A stretch of DNA of 64,000 nucleotides from positions 147,924 through 211,923 of the forward strand of contig DYJE01000003.1 of the NCBI GenBank assembly GCA_020723285.1, in the 5' to 3' direction. The stretch comes from Desulforapulum autotrophicum (GTDB lineage: Bacteria > Desulfobacterota > Desulfobacteria > Desulfobacterales > Desulfolunaceae). Within the stretch, counting starts at the first letter, position 1. Each line of letters begins with the position of its first letter. A program made the position numbers and the translations under genes. Below are positions 8,684 to 17,668 of the stretch, piece after piece. The notes under the pieces are model-generated. The model saw nothing but the letters and a program-made list of their open reading frames with translations. It was not told where the DNA came from and made no database searches.

Positions 8684-9157
8684 TCATTTTTTTCTTTCGA
8701 GGTCGAGGAGGACCTTTTTCAATTCAAGACCGGGCCCGAACCCGGTGAGTGAACCGTTTTTACCGATGACTCGGTGGCAGGGAATGACAATGAGCAAGGG
8801 ATTTTTACCGCAGGCCATACCCACGGCCCGTGAAGCCGCAGGATTTCCGGTTTCACCAGCGATGTCCTGATAGGATCGTGTTTCACCGTAGGGTATGGCG
8901 GCCAGCCGTTCCCAGACTTTCTTTTGAAAATCCGTTCCGCCGGGATCAAGGGGCAGGTCAAAGACTTGGAGCTGGCCATCGATGTAAGCTTTGAGCTGAT
9001 CAATGTAAGGTTTCATGGATGGTTGGGACAAAAGCCAGTCTTTCGCTGCTGAAAGGTCTGATTCTTTGGACGCGAAAATCACTTCGCAAAGACCAGCGGA
9101 TGTGGCTGCCATGGCAAACCATCCCAGACGGGTTTGAATCCGGTCATAGAGTATCAT
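8684..9157 (-). CDS. ogt: Methylated-DNA-[protein]-cysteine S-methyltransferase
   Basis: A 157-residue suicide DNA-repair protein that transfers alkyl groups from O6-alkylguanine or O4-alkylthymine to itself. The acceptor is C127 in the invariant IPCHRVIG; the recognition-helix region Y(S)YQDIA...PAASRAVG precedes it. Length is typical for Ogt/MGMT without an Ada domain. Its start overlaps the end of the upstream ModE-like gene by 14 bases, so the two are probably translated together. Confidence 0.93.
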   Translation of the reverse strand: MILYDRIQTRLGWFAMAATSAGLCEVIFASKESDLSAAKDWLLSQPSMKPYIDQLKAYIDGQLQVFDLPLDPGGTDFQKKVWERLAAIPYGETRSYQDIAGETGNPAASRAVGMACGKNPLLIVIPCHRVIGKNGSLTGFGPGLELKKVLLDLERKK

Positions 9158-9557
9158 GGGGAGACTCCGGTTTTTCCAGTTCTTTGGCGAACATGTCTTC
9201 GAAGAACACGTCTGCCACGTGATTGACCTGCCCGTGCATTTTTTTGAACTCGGCCATCAGGGATAGCGCAAGATCCGTCAACTGAGAGCCTCCGCCGGAT
9301 GTCCCGCCGGTGTTGCGTAAAAGAAGGGGCGAACCCAGTCCTTCTTCCGTGGCCTTGATTTTTCCCCAAAGGCCGCGGTAACTCATCTTCAGCTCTTTGG
9401 CTGCGGCGTTAAGGGAGCCGTTTCTTTGAATGGCATCGAGCATCCGAAGGCGTCCCAGCCCGAAAATCACCTGCCCCTTTCTGTCTTCGATCCATATTTT
9501 CGATTTTATATGAAAAGGAGGGCGATCCTGGTTTTTTTCAGAATTCTCATTCGTCAT
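9144..9557 (-). CDS. ModE-like winged-helix regulator (DNA-binding domain only)
   Basis: A 137-residue protein holding a LysR-type winged helix of the ModE class: FGLGRLRMLDAIQRNGSLNAAAKELKMSYRGLW..., then the GG(T/G)SGGGSQLTD turn. There is no molybdate-binding MOP/TOBE domain, so it is the N-terminal-only form. These small proteins commonly control molybdenum or tungsten enzyme genes, and a Mo/W formate dehydrogenase lies 4 kb away, but no direct link is shown. The ATG at 9557 was chosen over an upstream TTG. Confidence 0.8.
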   Translation of the reverse strand: MTNENSEKNQDRPPFHIKSKIWIEDRKGQVIFGLGRLRMLDAIQRNGSLNAAAKELKMSYRGLWGKIKATEEGLGSPLLLRNTGGTSGGGSQLTDLALSLMAEFKKMHGQVNHVADVFFEDMFAKELEKPESPHDTL

Positions 9558-9665
9558 GATGTCATCACCGCGCAAAACTGTTTTTTTGGTTCAGATGTTA
9601 AAATGGCATCCCAATCTTGGAGTGCAATGACCCACACTATTCCACGATTGAGGATGTTTCTCAAG

Positions 9666-9693
9666 AAAAAAGACCCCGTGCAACGACGGGGTC
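9666..9693 (-). terminator. Terminator downstream of the aldehyde dehydrogenase gene
   Basis: GACCCCGT and ACGGGGTC form a perfect eight-pair stem with a six-base loop. On the minus strand it is followed by six T (AAAAAA on the plus strand at 9666-9671). It lies 27 bases past the dehydrogenase stop codon. Confidence 0.8.
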
Positions 9694-9719
9694 AGGAAGG
9701 GCGACGGTGAGAAAAGAGA

Positions 9720-11309
9720 TCAGCGTTTCAGCATCCGGGGGAAAATTTTCATCAGCTTGAAACTGCCCGAGATTCGTTGTGAAAGGGTGTTTCCGTAAAA
9801 GAAATAACAGGCTCCTTTGATTCCCTCGTAAATGGTTTTGCTGAAGGGATGCCACCAGATGTTTTTCCGGGCGACAATGGCGTAAAGGTCGTGAACCACC
9901 ACTTTGGGGAACGTCATTTCATCGAAACCCAGTGCGCCGTGAGTCCGCCCGCCTCCTGTTTCCTTGGGGCCGCCCCAGGGAGTTTCAGCCAGGCCGTGAC
10001 TCATGAGGTGGTCGTTGATGGTGGCCACACCCACCTTGATCTGTTTTGCCAGGGCTTCTGCCTGTTTAAGGTTCTTTGACCATACCGAGCAGGTGAGACC
10101 CAGACTGGAGTCGTTGGCCAGAGCCACGGCTTCTTCCATGGTTTTGACTTTCATGACACCCACCACCGGTCCGAAGGTTTCATCGTTCATCACCAGCATG
10201 TCGTGGTTGACATTGGTCAGAACCATGGGAACCGAGAAAAAGGGACTTTCATTGTGAACAGGGGCTTTGGCTTTGGCGTAAATGACGGCACCTTTGGCAA
10301 GGGCATCATCCACATGGCGTTTCACGGTATCGACCTGGCGGAGCGTGGTCATGCATCCGATGTCGGTGTTATAGTCCGTGTCATATCCCACCCGCAGACT
10401 TTCTGTTTTGTCTTTCAATATGGACAGGAAAGAACTGTAGACGTTTTCATGAACATAGATGCGCTCCACGCCGCCACAGGACTGACCGGCATTCTGGAAT
10501 CCGGCCCAGACAGCACCGGACGCAGCCCGGTAAAGATCGGCGTCTTCGCAGACCAGCATGGCGTCGTTGCCTCCCAGCTCAAGGCAGACCGGGGTCAATG
10601 TTTTGGCGGCTGCTTCGCTCAACTGCTTGCCCACTCCAACGGAACCGGTGAAAAACAGTTTGTCGATGCGATTGCTTAAAAGGGTTTTCGAAGCCTCGGA
10701 CCCTCTCATATTGGCATAGGAAAACACACCATCGGGAAGTCCGGCAGCATCCATGCAACGCTTCAACGCAAGCCCTGCCATCTGTGTCTCCGTGGCCGCT
10801 TTCAGAACCACACAGTTTCCGGCAAGAAGGGCCATGACCACTTCCGAAAACGGAATGGAAAAGGGGTAGTTCCAAGGTGAGATGATTCCCACCACACCGT
10901 AGGGCATCCGGGTGATTTTGCTGATTTTGTTGATGAACAGAAGGCCGCCGGGCATGAGATAACGGTCTTTTAAAAACGATTTTGCTTTTTTACAATAATA
11001 CGTGAGAGCGGCCACGGCGGGGAGAATTTCCGAGGCTAAGGCGTCTGTACGGGTTTTTCCATTATCGCGAGCCACTGTTTCCGCCAGGGAATCCATGTTG
11101 TTCACCATGTATTCTTTGGTTTTTTTCAGCATGGCGATTTTCTGTTTCATGGGGAGGGCTGCCCAGTCCGCCTGGACTTCTTTCGCTTTTTCGATAAGCC
11201 TGGCCACTTCCTCGGCGGAGTGGATGTCCGAATACCCGATCACTTCGCCCGTTCCTGGGTTGACGCATTCCGTGCGCTCGATTCTCATGGCAGATTCCGA
11301 TTGGTACAT
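9720..11309 (-). CDS. Aldehyde dehydrogenase, NAD(P)-dependent
   Basis: A 529-residue member of the aldehyde dehydrogenase superfamily. Catalytic landmarks are SPWNYPF (near 144-150), the FTGS cofactor loop (220-223), Glu244 in LELGGND and Cys278 in NAGQSCGG. The C terminus is about 40 residues longer than the core enzyme and carries an aromatic, basic segment (KNIWWHPFSKTIYEGIKGACYFF) that may associate with the membrane as in class 3 fatty-aldehyde enzymes; that is inference. AAGGATC precedes the ATG. It is divergent from the oxidoreductase gene at 11679, and the shared intergenic region carries a perfect palindrome. Confidence 0.88.
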   Translation of the reverse strand: MYQSESAMRIERTECVNPGTGEVIGYSDIHSAEEVARLIEKAKEVQADWAALPMKQKIAMLKKTKEYMVNNMDSLAETVARDNGKTRTDALASEILPAVAALTYYCKKAKSFLKDRYLMPGGLLFINKISKITRMPYGVVGIISPWNYPFSIPFSEVVMALLAGNCVVLKAATETQMAGLALKRCMDAAGLPDGVFSYANMRGSEASKTLLSNRIDKLFFTGSVGVGKQLSEAAAKTLTPVCLELGGNDAMLVCEDADLYRAASGAVWAGFQNAGQSCGGVERIYVHENVYSSFLSILKDKTESLRVGYDTDYNTDIGCMTTLRQVDTVKRHVDDALAKGAVIYAKAKAPVHNESPFFSVPMVLTNVNHDMLVMNDETFGPVVGVMKVKTMEEAVALANDSSLGLTCSVWSKNLKQAEALAKQIKVGVATINDHLMSHGLAETPWGGPKETGGGRTHGALGFDEMTFPKVVVHDLYAIVARKNIWWHPFSKTIYEGIKGACYFFYGNTLSQRISGSFKLMKIFPRMLKR

Positions 11310-11678
11310 GGGTTGATCCTTTCGTCAAAGGGTTGACAGTCAGTCGGACGACCGTTAAAAATTATTAATCTTTGAAAACAGTTTTACTTTATTGCATACA
11401 ATAGGCTATGAAACATTGGTTCTCAACAGCTAACACAGCTCTGTCATTATGTCAATAATGACATAATGATCAATCCGGTGTGTTCATGCTTTTTAACAAC
11501 GGGAACAGGTTGACCTGGATGGCATTGACGAACATCGTGACACGTTTTTATTCATCCAGACGAAAAAAATGGGTGACACCGGCGCGGTTTGCCTTGTAAA
11601 ACAATTTCTTTTATCAACCGCCGGAAGATTCACAGATGAATATCGGCTTGCGTGTCTTTTTTTCACTATGGGGTAGGC
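11310..11678. other. Divergent intergenic region
   Basis: About 370 AT-rich bases between the divergent aldehyde dehydrogenase and oxidoreductase genes. It contains the palindrome at 11444-11469; I see no gene in it. I looked for GG-N10-GC sigma-54 promoter elements downstream and found no convincing match. Confidence 0.6.
11444..11469. promoter_or_regulatory. Perfect 11-bp palindrome, probable operator or enhancer site
   Basis: TCATTATGTCA and TGACATAATGA flank ATAA. A close relative with the core TTATGTCA-N4-TGACAT lies at 16558-16583 upstream of fdhA, and both copies are preceded by GCTAACACA. The site is 134 bases from the aldehyde dehydrogenase start and about 210 from the oxidoreductase start, distances usual for a remote activator site. 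Confidence 0.7.
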
Positions 11679-13598
11679 ATGAACCAAAATCCGTCAATCA
11701 ATACGTGGACCAGCGGTCCGCAATTCGAAGAAGTGGCCAGGCGTGTTTCGGAAAAACGATTTCAGGGGCGCATGCCCAAAGCGATCATGGGCTGGGATGG
11801 CGTATTTATCCGTGATGATTCCACAGACCCGGTGGCGCTTCTTGACGCTTATATCAAACGTGTTGAAGCTGAAAGCTGCGGGGAATGCACACCGTGCCGT
11901 GAAGGTTCTTTCCGTTTGTCTGAAATCATGAATCGCGTGTGTGCGGGGACGGGGAATGATGAAGATCTTGACGCAATCAGGACGCTTGCCATGGACATCA
12001 GTCTGACGGCGCGCTGCGATATCGGAAAAGGCCTGGCCACTCCGGTGGTCGATCTTCTGGATCGTTTTCCGGCCGATTTTGCGGATGTTATCCATGGACG
12101 ACGTTCGGTCAGGCGAGACACCTATGAAAGCATCATCACGGCACCGTGCATCAACGCCTGTCCGTCCCATGTGGACATTCCTGCTTATCTTGAGCATGTC
12201 CGAAAAGATCATTGGCCGGAGGCCATGGCGGTGATCCGGAACGGTTGCCCCATGCCGGGAACCATCGGCCGTGTCTGCGTCCGGCCTTGTGAAACAAACT
12301 GCCGAAGGAAAGACCTGGATGCCCCTCTGGCCATCCGGGCAGTCAAACGGTTTTTATCCGAACAGGAACAATTCAAGGGGATGATCACGCCGGAACCTCA
12401 GAATGATCGTCAGAGTGAAAAGGTCGCCATCATCGGTGCAGGGCCATCCGGCCTTTCCTGTGCGTATTATCTGGGCAGGCTGGGGTATGAGAGCACGATT
12501 TTCGAGGCCCAGGAAGGACCAGGCGGCATGGCGGCCTATGGCATTCCATCCTACCGTCTGCCCAGGGATGTTATCGCCTATGAAGTTGACATCATAAAAA
12601 AGTTGGGTTCTGAAATACGGTATGGTGTTCAGGTGGGCAAAGACATCACCTTGGATGAAATCGTGGATATGGGATACAGCGCGGTTTTTATCGCCGTTGG
12701 GGCTCCCGAATCTTCTAAAATGCGCTGCAAGGGAGAGGATGAGGGCTATGCAGGGTTCATGACCGGTGTGGAATTTCTCGCCCGATCAGCCCGCGGACAA
12801 AAAACGCTGGACGGTAAAACGGTGGTGGTCATCGGAGGCGGCAATGTGGCCATGGACTGTGTGAGAACGGCGCGCAGACTTGGTTTTGAAGACGTCAACC
12901 TGCTTTACAGAAGGACAAGGGACGAAATGCCTGCTGATCCACATGAAATCGAAGAAGCTGATGAGGAGGGAGTCGTTTTTCATTTTCTTGTGGCACCCCT
13001 TGAAATCGTGGCCAGCGACGGACAGGTCACCGGGCTGAAATGTCAGCGCATGGAACTTGGAGAACCTGACGCAAGCGGTCGGCGAAGTCCGGTGGCGGTG
13101 ACGGGATCGGAATTCATCATGCCCTGTGACGCCATCATCCCGGCTGTGGGGCAGAAATGCACCGTAGACAAGGTGCTTTCCGATCAAAGCATACTGACCT
13201 CGTGGCAGACCCTGATTGTGGACGAAACCACATTCCAGAGCGGTGACAAGAGAATCTTCGGAGGCGGTGACTGTGCCACCGGACCGGCCACACTGATCGC
13301 GGCCCTGGCCGCAGGTAAAAATGCGGCGAGGTTCATCGACCATTCTTTCAGAAAAGGCGGATGTGATCCGGAAACGCGGGATTATCTGGAAACCCTTGTC
13401 TCATCCGGTCACGTGTTCGATGCGGATGAACCCTTTGTTTATCCTGGACAGACGGTTCGAACAGAACCGCCGGTCATGGAGCCGGATGAACGGATCAAGG
13501 GATTCGAGGAAGTGGAAAAAGGATTGTCGGCCGCTGAAGCCCGCATTGAAGCTTCCCGTTGTCTCAGGTGTTACAGAGTGCTCGTGGCGGCGTTTTGA
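11679..13598 (+). CDS. NuoF-like Fe-S domain fused to GltD-like FAD/NAD(P) oxidoreductase
   Basis: A 639-residue fusion protein. Residues about 55-125 match the [4Fe-4S] end of NuoF/HydB (SCGECTPCREG: C67, C70, C73, with C113 in ARCDIGKG), but the NADH- and FMN-binding part of NuoF is absent. Residues about 150-220 are a DPYD/GltD-type Fe-S domain (PCINACPSHVDIPAYL, GRVCVRPCETNC). From about 240 onward come two Rossmann folds, IIGAGPSGLSCAYYL for FAD and VVVIGGGNVAMDC for NAD(P)H, and the GGGDC motif near 535. It could pass electrons between NAD(P)H and a ferredoxin-like partner or the formate dehydrogenase encoded convergently next to it; the partner is inferred. The GTG at 11652 is less likely than the ATG used. 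Confidence 0.82.
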   Translation: MNQNPSINTWTSGPQFEEVARRVSEKRFQGRMPKAIMGWDGVFIRDDSTDPVALLDAYIKRVEAESCGECTPCREGSFRLSEIMNRVCAGTGNDEDLDAIRTLAMDISLTARCDIGKGLATPVVDLLDRFPADFADVIHGRRSVRRDTYESIITAPCINACPSHVDIPAYLEHVRKDHWPEAMAVIRNGCPMPGTIGRVCVRPCETNCRRKDLDAPLAIRAVKRFLSEQEQFKGMITPEPQNDRQSEKVAIIGAGPSGLSCAYYLGRLGYESTIFEAQEGPGGMAAYGIPSYRLPRDVIAYEVDIIKKLGSEIRYGVQVGKDITLDEIVDMGYSAVFIAVGAPESSKMRCKGEDEGYAGFMTGVEFLARSARGQKTLDGKTVVVIGGGNVAMDCVRTARRLGFEDVNLLYRRTRDEMPADPHEIEEADEEGVVFHFLVAPLEIVASDGQVTGLKCQRMELGEPDASGRRSPVAVTGSEFIMPCDAIIPAVGQKCTVDKVLSDQSILTSWQTLIVDETTFQSGDKRIFGGGDCATGPATLIAALAAGKNAARFIDHSFRKGGCDPETRDYLETLVSSGHVFDADEPFVYPGQTVRTEPPVMEPDERIKGFEEVEKGLSAAEARIEASRCLRCYRVLVAAF

Positions 13599-13613
13599 GA
13601 GTGGTGTACGAAT

Positions 13614-13657
13614 AAAAAAAATCCCTCGGACCTTTTGATGGGTCCGAGGGATTTTTA
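13614..13657. terminator. Bidirectional terminator between convergent genes
   Basis: ATCCCTCGGACC and GGTCCGAGGGAT form a perfect 12-pair stem with an eight-base loop, flanked by seven A on the left and a T-rich run on the right. It can stop transcription from both the oxidoreductase gene and fdhA. Confidence 0.92.
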
Positions 13658-13669
13658 ATTTTGAAATAA

Positions 13670-16366
13670 CTACATTTTCTCGATTTTTACTGCACAGGCT
13701 TTATATTCGGCCGTCTGCGTGTACGGATCAAAGGCCGCGTTCGTCAGCCAGTTGGCACAGGCTTCCCTGAAATGGAAGGCCATCCACACCATGCTTTCCG
13801 GGACTTCAGCGGTCACCCTGGCTTTGAGGGTGATGGAACCTCGCCGCGATGAAACACGGATGGTTTCGCCGTTTTTGATGCCCATCTTTTTCGCGTCAAA
13901 GAGAGAGATATCCGCAGTCTCTTCACCCAGGAGATCGTTCAGCCCTTGCGTTCTGCCGGTCTGGGTCCGGGTGTGATAGTGATACAGGCGGCGTCCGGTT
14001 GAAAGAACAAAAGGATAGTCGGAGCAGGAGACTTCAGCGGGCGGTGTCCATTCCGCAGGTGTGAAAAGACCTTTGCCACGGGTGAAGTTTCCGTCCCGGT
14101 GAAGGAAAGGCGTACCCGGATGTTCTTCTGTGGGGCAAGGCCACTGGAGACCATCGTTTTCGATGCGGTAGTATTTGATGCCGGCAAGGTTCGGGGCGAG
14201 AACGGAAATCTCGTTATCCCAGAGCTCCTGGGCGCTGTTGGACGCCCATGCATGACCCATGCGCTTCGCCACTTCACGGAAGATCCACCAGTTGGGTTTC
14301 GAAACTCCCGGAGGTTCACAGGCTTTTCTGACACGGCTCACACGCCGTTCGCTGTTGGCGAAGGTTCCGTCATTTTCACTCCAGGCCGCCGCAGGAAGGA
14401 TCACGTCGGCGAAACGGGTGGTCTCGTTTTCGAAGATGTCCTGCACCACAAGGAACTCCGCACTTTCAAGTTCGTGTTCCACTTTGTGGATATCCGGCTC
14501 GGTGTTTGCGAGGTTTTCACCGAAAATCCAGAAACCTTTGATTTTACCGCTGACAAGACCGTCCATCATCTGGGGAATCATCATGCCGTTTTTATCCGGT
14601 AGCCCGGTGACATTCCAGGCGTTTTCGAATTTCTGGCGGGCTTCGGGGCTGATGACCGTCTGATAGCCGGGGAACACGTTGGGAAGAGCGCCCATGTCGC
14701 AGGCACCCTGTACGTTGTTCTGACCGCGAAGAGGATTCACGCCGCCCATCTCCATGCCCAGGTTGCCTAAGAGCATCTGAAGGTTGGCCACGGACACCAC
14801 GTTGTTTCGTCCGCAGGTGTGCTCGGTGATGCCCAGGGTGTAGCAAAGCATCATGGGTTTTACCGATGCAGCCATACGGGCGGTCTTGACGATCATATCG
14901 CTTGAAACGCCACAGATTTCAGCCGCTTTTTCAGGAGGATAGGACATGACGGTTTTTTTCAGTTCGTCAAAGCCTTCGGTGTGGTTGGCGACGAAATGCT
15001 TGTCATAAAGGTCCTCGGTGATCAGCACGTACATCAGGCTGTTCAGGAACGCGATGTCCGAACCCACCTTGATGGGTACATGGATGTCGGCGAACTGGGC
15101 TAGTTTCTGTTTTCTGGGATCGACGAGGATGAGTTTCGCCCCTTTTCGCACCGCGTTTTTCAGGAACGTGGCGGCCACGGGGTGGGCCTCCGTCATGTTT
15201 GATCCGATGACGAAGAACATTTTCGCGTTTTTGAATTCCTTGAAGGAATTGGTCATGGCACCTGAGCCGAATGTTGTCGCCAGACCGGCGACCGTGGGGG
15301 CATGTCAGGTTCGGGCGCAGTGGTCAATGTTGTTCGTCTTGAACACCGCGCGGAAAAGCTTTTGCATGTTATAGGAATCTTCGTTGATGCTTCGGGCGCA
15401 GCTTACGCCCGCAACGGCGTCGGGACCGTGGTCCTTGATGATTTTGGAGAATTTTGACACCACAAGATCAAGGGCCTCGTCCCAGGTGGCTTCATGGAAC
15501 ACACCGTCTTTCTTGATGAGCGGGGTTTTTAGGCGTTCGTTGGAGCTGATGAAGTCGTAACCGAAACGGCCTTTGACACAGAGCCGTCCCTGATTGGGTT
15601 CGGCGTTTTCCGTGGCCGTGACCTGCACGATTTTACCGTTTTTGACGTGAAGTGTCTGCTGACAGCCCACACCGCAGTAAGGGCAGGTGGTCCGGATCTG
15701 TTCTGTTTCACAGAGACGGGGTTTCTGGTAGGCGTCCTTGGGAACCAGGGCTCCGGTGGGACAGGCCTGGATGCACTGGCCGCAGAACACGCAGTCCGAA
15801 TCTTTGAGGGCCATGTCGCCCTTGGCGATGATTTTCGTTTTGGCGCCACGGTATCCGAAATCGATGGCATCGTTTACCTGAACTTCCCGGCAGGCCTGGA
15901 CGCAGCGTCCGCACAGGATGCACTTGGCGAAATTTCTGAGGATGAGCGGATTGACCGCTTCCATGGGATAGAGGGTTTCGGTGTCCGGGTATTTGCCTCC
16001 CTTCACCTGATACCTGTAGGCCAGTTCCTGAAGACGGCAGTCTCCGGTGGCCGGGCAGACCAGACAGTCATCATGCCTTCCGGAAGAAAGCATCAGTTCG
16101 ACGATGGTTTTCCGGGACTGGATGACCATGGGGGATTCGGTGCGGACCACCATGCCTTTTGTCGCAGGGACAGTGCAGGCGGTCATGAGGCTTCTCGCTC
16201 CCTCGACTTCAACCACACAGACGCGGCAGGCACCGGTGGGTGTGGTTTCCTTGAGGTGACAGAGGGTGGGGATGTCGATCCCTGCGGCTACCGCGGCCTC
16301 AAGAATCGTTTGACCGGGACTGAATGGAACTTCCCGACCGTTGATGACCATCAGGTTTTCACTCAT
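13670..16366 (-). CDS. fdhA: Formate dehydrogenase alpha subunit, selenocysteine-containing
   Basis: One 898-residue gene read through an in-frame TGA at 15307-15305, codon 354. The sequence across it is CART-U-HAPTVAGL, matching the CARV-U-HGPSVAGL of E. coli FdhF, so the TGA encodes selenocysteine, the ligand of Mo or W. Domains in order: NuoG-like 2Fe-2S ferredoxin (C36, C47, C50, C64), a His-Cys3 4Fe-4S site (H98, C101, C104, C110), two 4Fe-4S clusters (C149-C159 and C192-C202), the FDH 4Fe-4S motif (C228, C231, C235), then the molybdopterin domains. This is the cytoplasmic, soluble type that usually works with NAD(P)H- or ferredoxin-linked partners. The start at 16366 has GAGGAG upstream. 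It oxidises formate or reduces CO2. Confidence 0.95.
15276..15307 (-). promoter_or_regulatory. Bacterial SECIS element after the UGA codon of fdhA
   Basis: The UGA is followed 18 nucleotides later by the loop GGUCU held by the perfect stem GUCGCC/GGCGAC. From memory, the E. coli fdhF SECIS also has GGUCU in its loop at the same 18-nucleotide distance. SelB binds this hairpin to place tRNA-Sec. Confidence 0.88.
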
Positions 16367-16557
16367 GTTTGGTATCTCCTCTAACGATGACGTCATGAAA
16401 TAAGAAGGTGAACCGTAAAAAAACAAATCATGACAATTATTTAAAGCATTACGCCCGGGATTTCCCCAAAGGTGTTCGTTCAGGCTGTGGAATGATCCGG
16501 CGTCCGGCTCTATCTTGTTTTGCAACAACGAAATAGAAGTGAGCTAACACAATGAAG

Positions 16558-16583
16558 TTATTATGTCAATGATGACATGGTGA
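16558..16583. promoter_or_regulatory. Imperfect palindrome upstream of fdhA, related to 11444-11469
   Basis: TTATTATGTCA and TGACATGGTGA around ATGA. It shares the core TTATGTCA-N4-TGACAT and the preceding GCTAACACA with the copy at 11444. It lies about 190 bases upstream of the fdhA start, a usual distance for a sigma-54 enhancer site. The sigma-54 activator gene at 17669 is its obvious candidate ligand. Confidence 0.65.
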
Positions 16584-16681
16584 AAGACTTGCGAAACAAT
16601 AGGCTCGTTGATGTTATCGACAGTAAAAAAAGGCCTGCGTGTTCGTGGTGTTCTGAAACACTCTGTTAATCCTGGCCCGGG

Positions 16682-17488
16682 TCAGAACGTCCAGTGGCGC
16701 AGGGCGATTTTTTCGAACATGTTGACAAGTCCGGCACCCAGCGTGTAGAGGGTCCGGATGGGCATTTTTTCTTCCGCCCCTTCGTCAAAAAACACGTTGA
16801 GATCCGACGCCATGCCTTCCTCGGCCTTGAGGTAGCAGATCAGGACCGGAACGGTGGGAAAGGGTCGGAGAACCAGGGAGATGTCCGCTTCATAATGGTC
16901 TTCCACTTTTTCTCCTTTAAAAAGGCGGACAAGATCCTCGAACAGCTCGGTGTGGTCATCGGCGATTTTTTTGAGGGGTTTTTCGCATCGCTGGTTGAAA
17001 AGCCGGAAGTAATCCTTGCCTCCTTTCAGTTCGCGAAGCGGAACCCATCGTCCGGTGAGGGGTTTGTCTTTTGCGTGGGTCAGATGGCTGTAAAAAGGAA
17101 TGGCGAACCAGTGGTTCACATGGATGTCTGAAATAATCTTTCCATTCATGTCAATGCTGACGGGTTTCCCAAGGCAGGTGAGAGTCAGTCGACCATCGGC
17201 AAAGGTACCGCCCACCCGCTGGGCGACCGTCAGAAGGTCCAGATCCTGAATTTGCTGCTGCATGGCAGAAATGAGCGTGAGAAATTCGTCGCTTCTTTCC
17301 TTTAGGGCCGAATGTTCCAGGCCGTGGGTTTCAAGAATTTCAGGTGGAAGATCAGGACAGTCGCTTAAGGGCCGGTTTCCCTTGAACACTTCGGCGGCAA
17401 AGGCCATGCAGGTTTTTTCATTGCATTTCCGGCAGTTTGATTTGTTGAGAAGTTTGAGCACTTCCATCAGGTTTTTGAACTGAGCCAT
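16682..17488 (-). CDS. DUF3786 protein with N-terminal 4Fe-4S motif
   Basis: A 268-residue protein. The N terminus (LNKSNCRKCNEKTCMAFA...LSDCP) is the four-cysteine Fe-S motif also found in the corrinoid/CO dehydrogenase gamma subunit. The rest matches what I recall of the DUF3786 family of anaerobes: HVNHWFAIPFYSHL, GRWVPLRELKGG and a C-terminal LRPFPTVPVLICYLKAEEG. Function unknown; a corrinoid or metal-related role is inferred from the Fe-S motif. A perfect AAGGAGGAT ribosome site precedes the ATG at 17488. It is divergent from the sigma-54 activator. Confidence 0.75.
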   Translation of the reverse strand: MAQFKNLMEVLKLLNKSNCRKCNEKTCMAFAAEVFKGNRPLSDCPDLPPEILETHGLEHSALKERSDEFLTLISAMQQQIQDLDLLTVAQRVGGTFADGRLTLTCLGKPVSIDMNGKIISDIHVNHWFAIPFYSHLTHAKDKPLTGRWVPLRELKGGKDYFRLFNQRCEKPLKKIADDHTELFEDLVRLFKGEKVEDHYEADISLVLRPFPTVPVLICYLKAEEGMASDLNVFFDEGAEEKMPIRTLYTLGAGLVNMFEKIALRHWTF

Positions 17489-17668
17489 AGGTATCCTCCT
17501 TGAAAAAAAGAATAAAAGCATTGATTGGCCATGAGGTCAAAGAAAAAAACAGGTATACCATCCTGTGACCCCGTCTTGTTCAGCAGGCCATATAGAACTT
17601 CCCATGCAAGGTTGCAAAAAAGAAGGTTTTCAGTTATTCCTTGGGCTCATCCCGAAAAAGGAGAGGGA

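Noticed and set aside
11470-11680. Sigma-54 (-24/-12) promoters near the shared palindromes
   Set aside because: I searched by eye for GG-N10-GC on both sides of the 11.4 and 16.5 kb sites and found no convincing match; a scan with a weight matrix would be needed.
15305-15307. Nonsense mutation or frameshift in formate dehydrogenase
   Set aside because: The TGA is at the selenocysteine position of FdhF-type enzymes, the frame is intact, and a SECIS hairpin follows.
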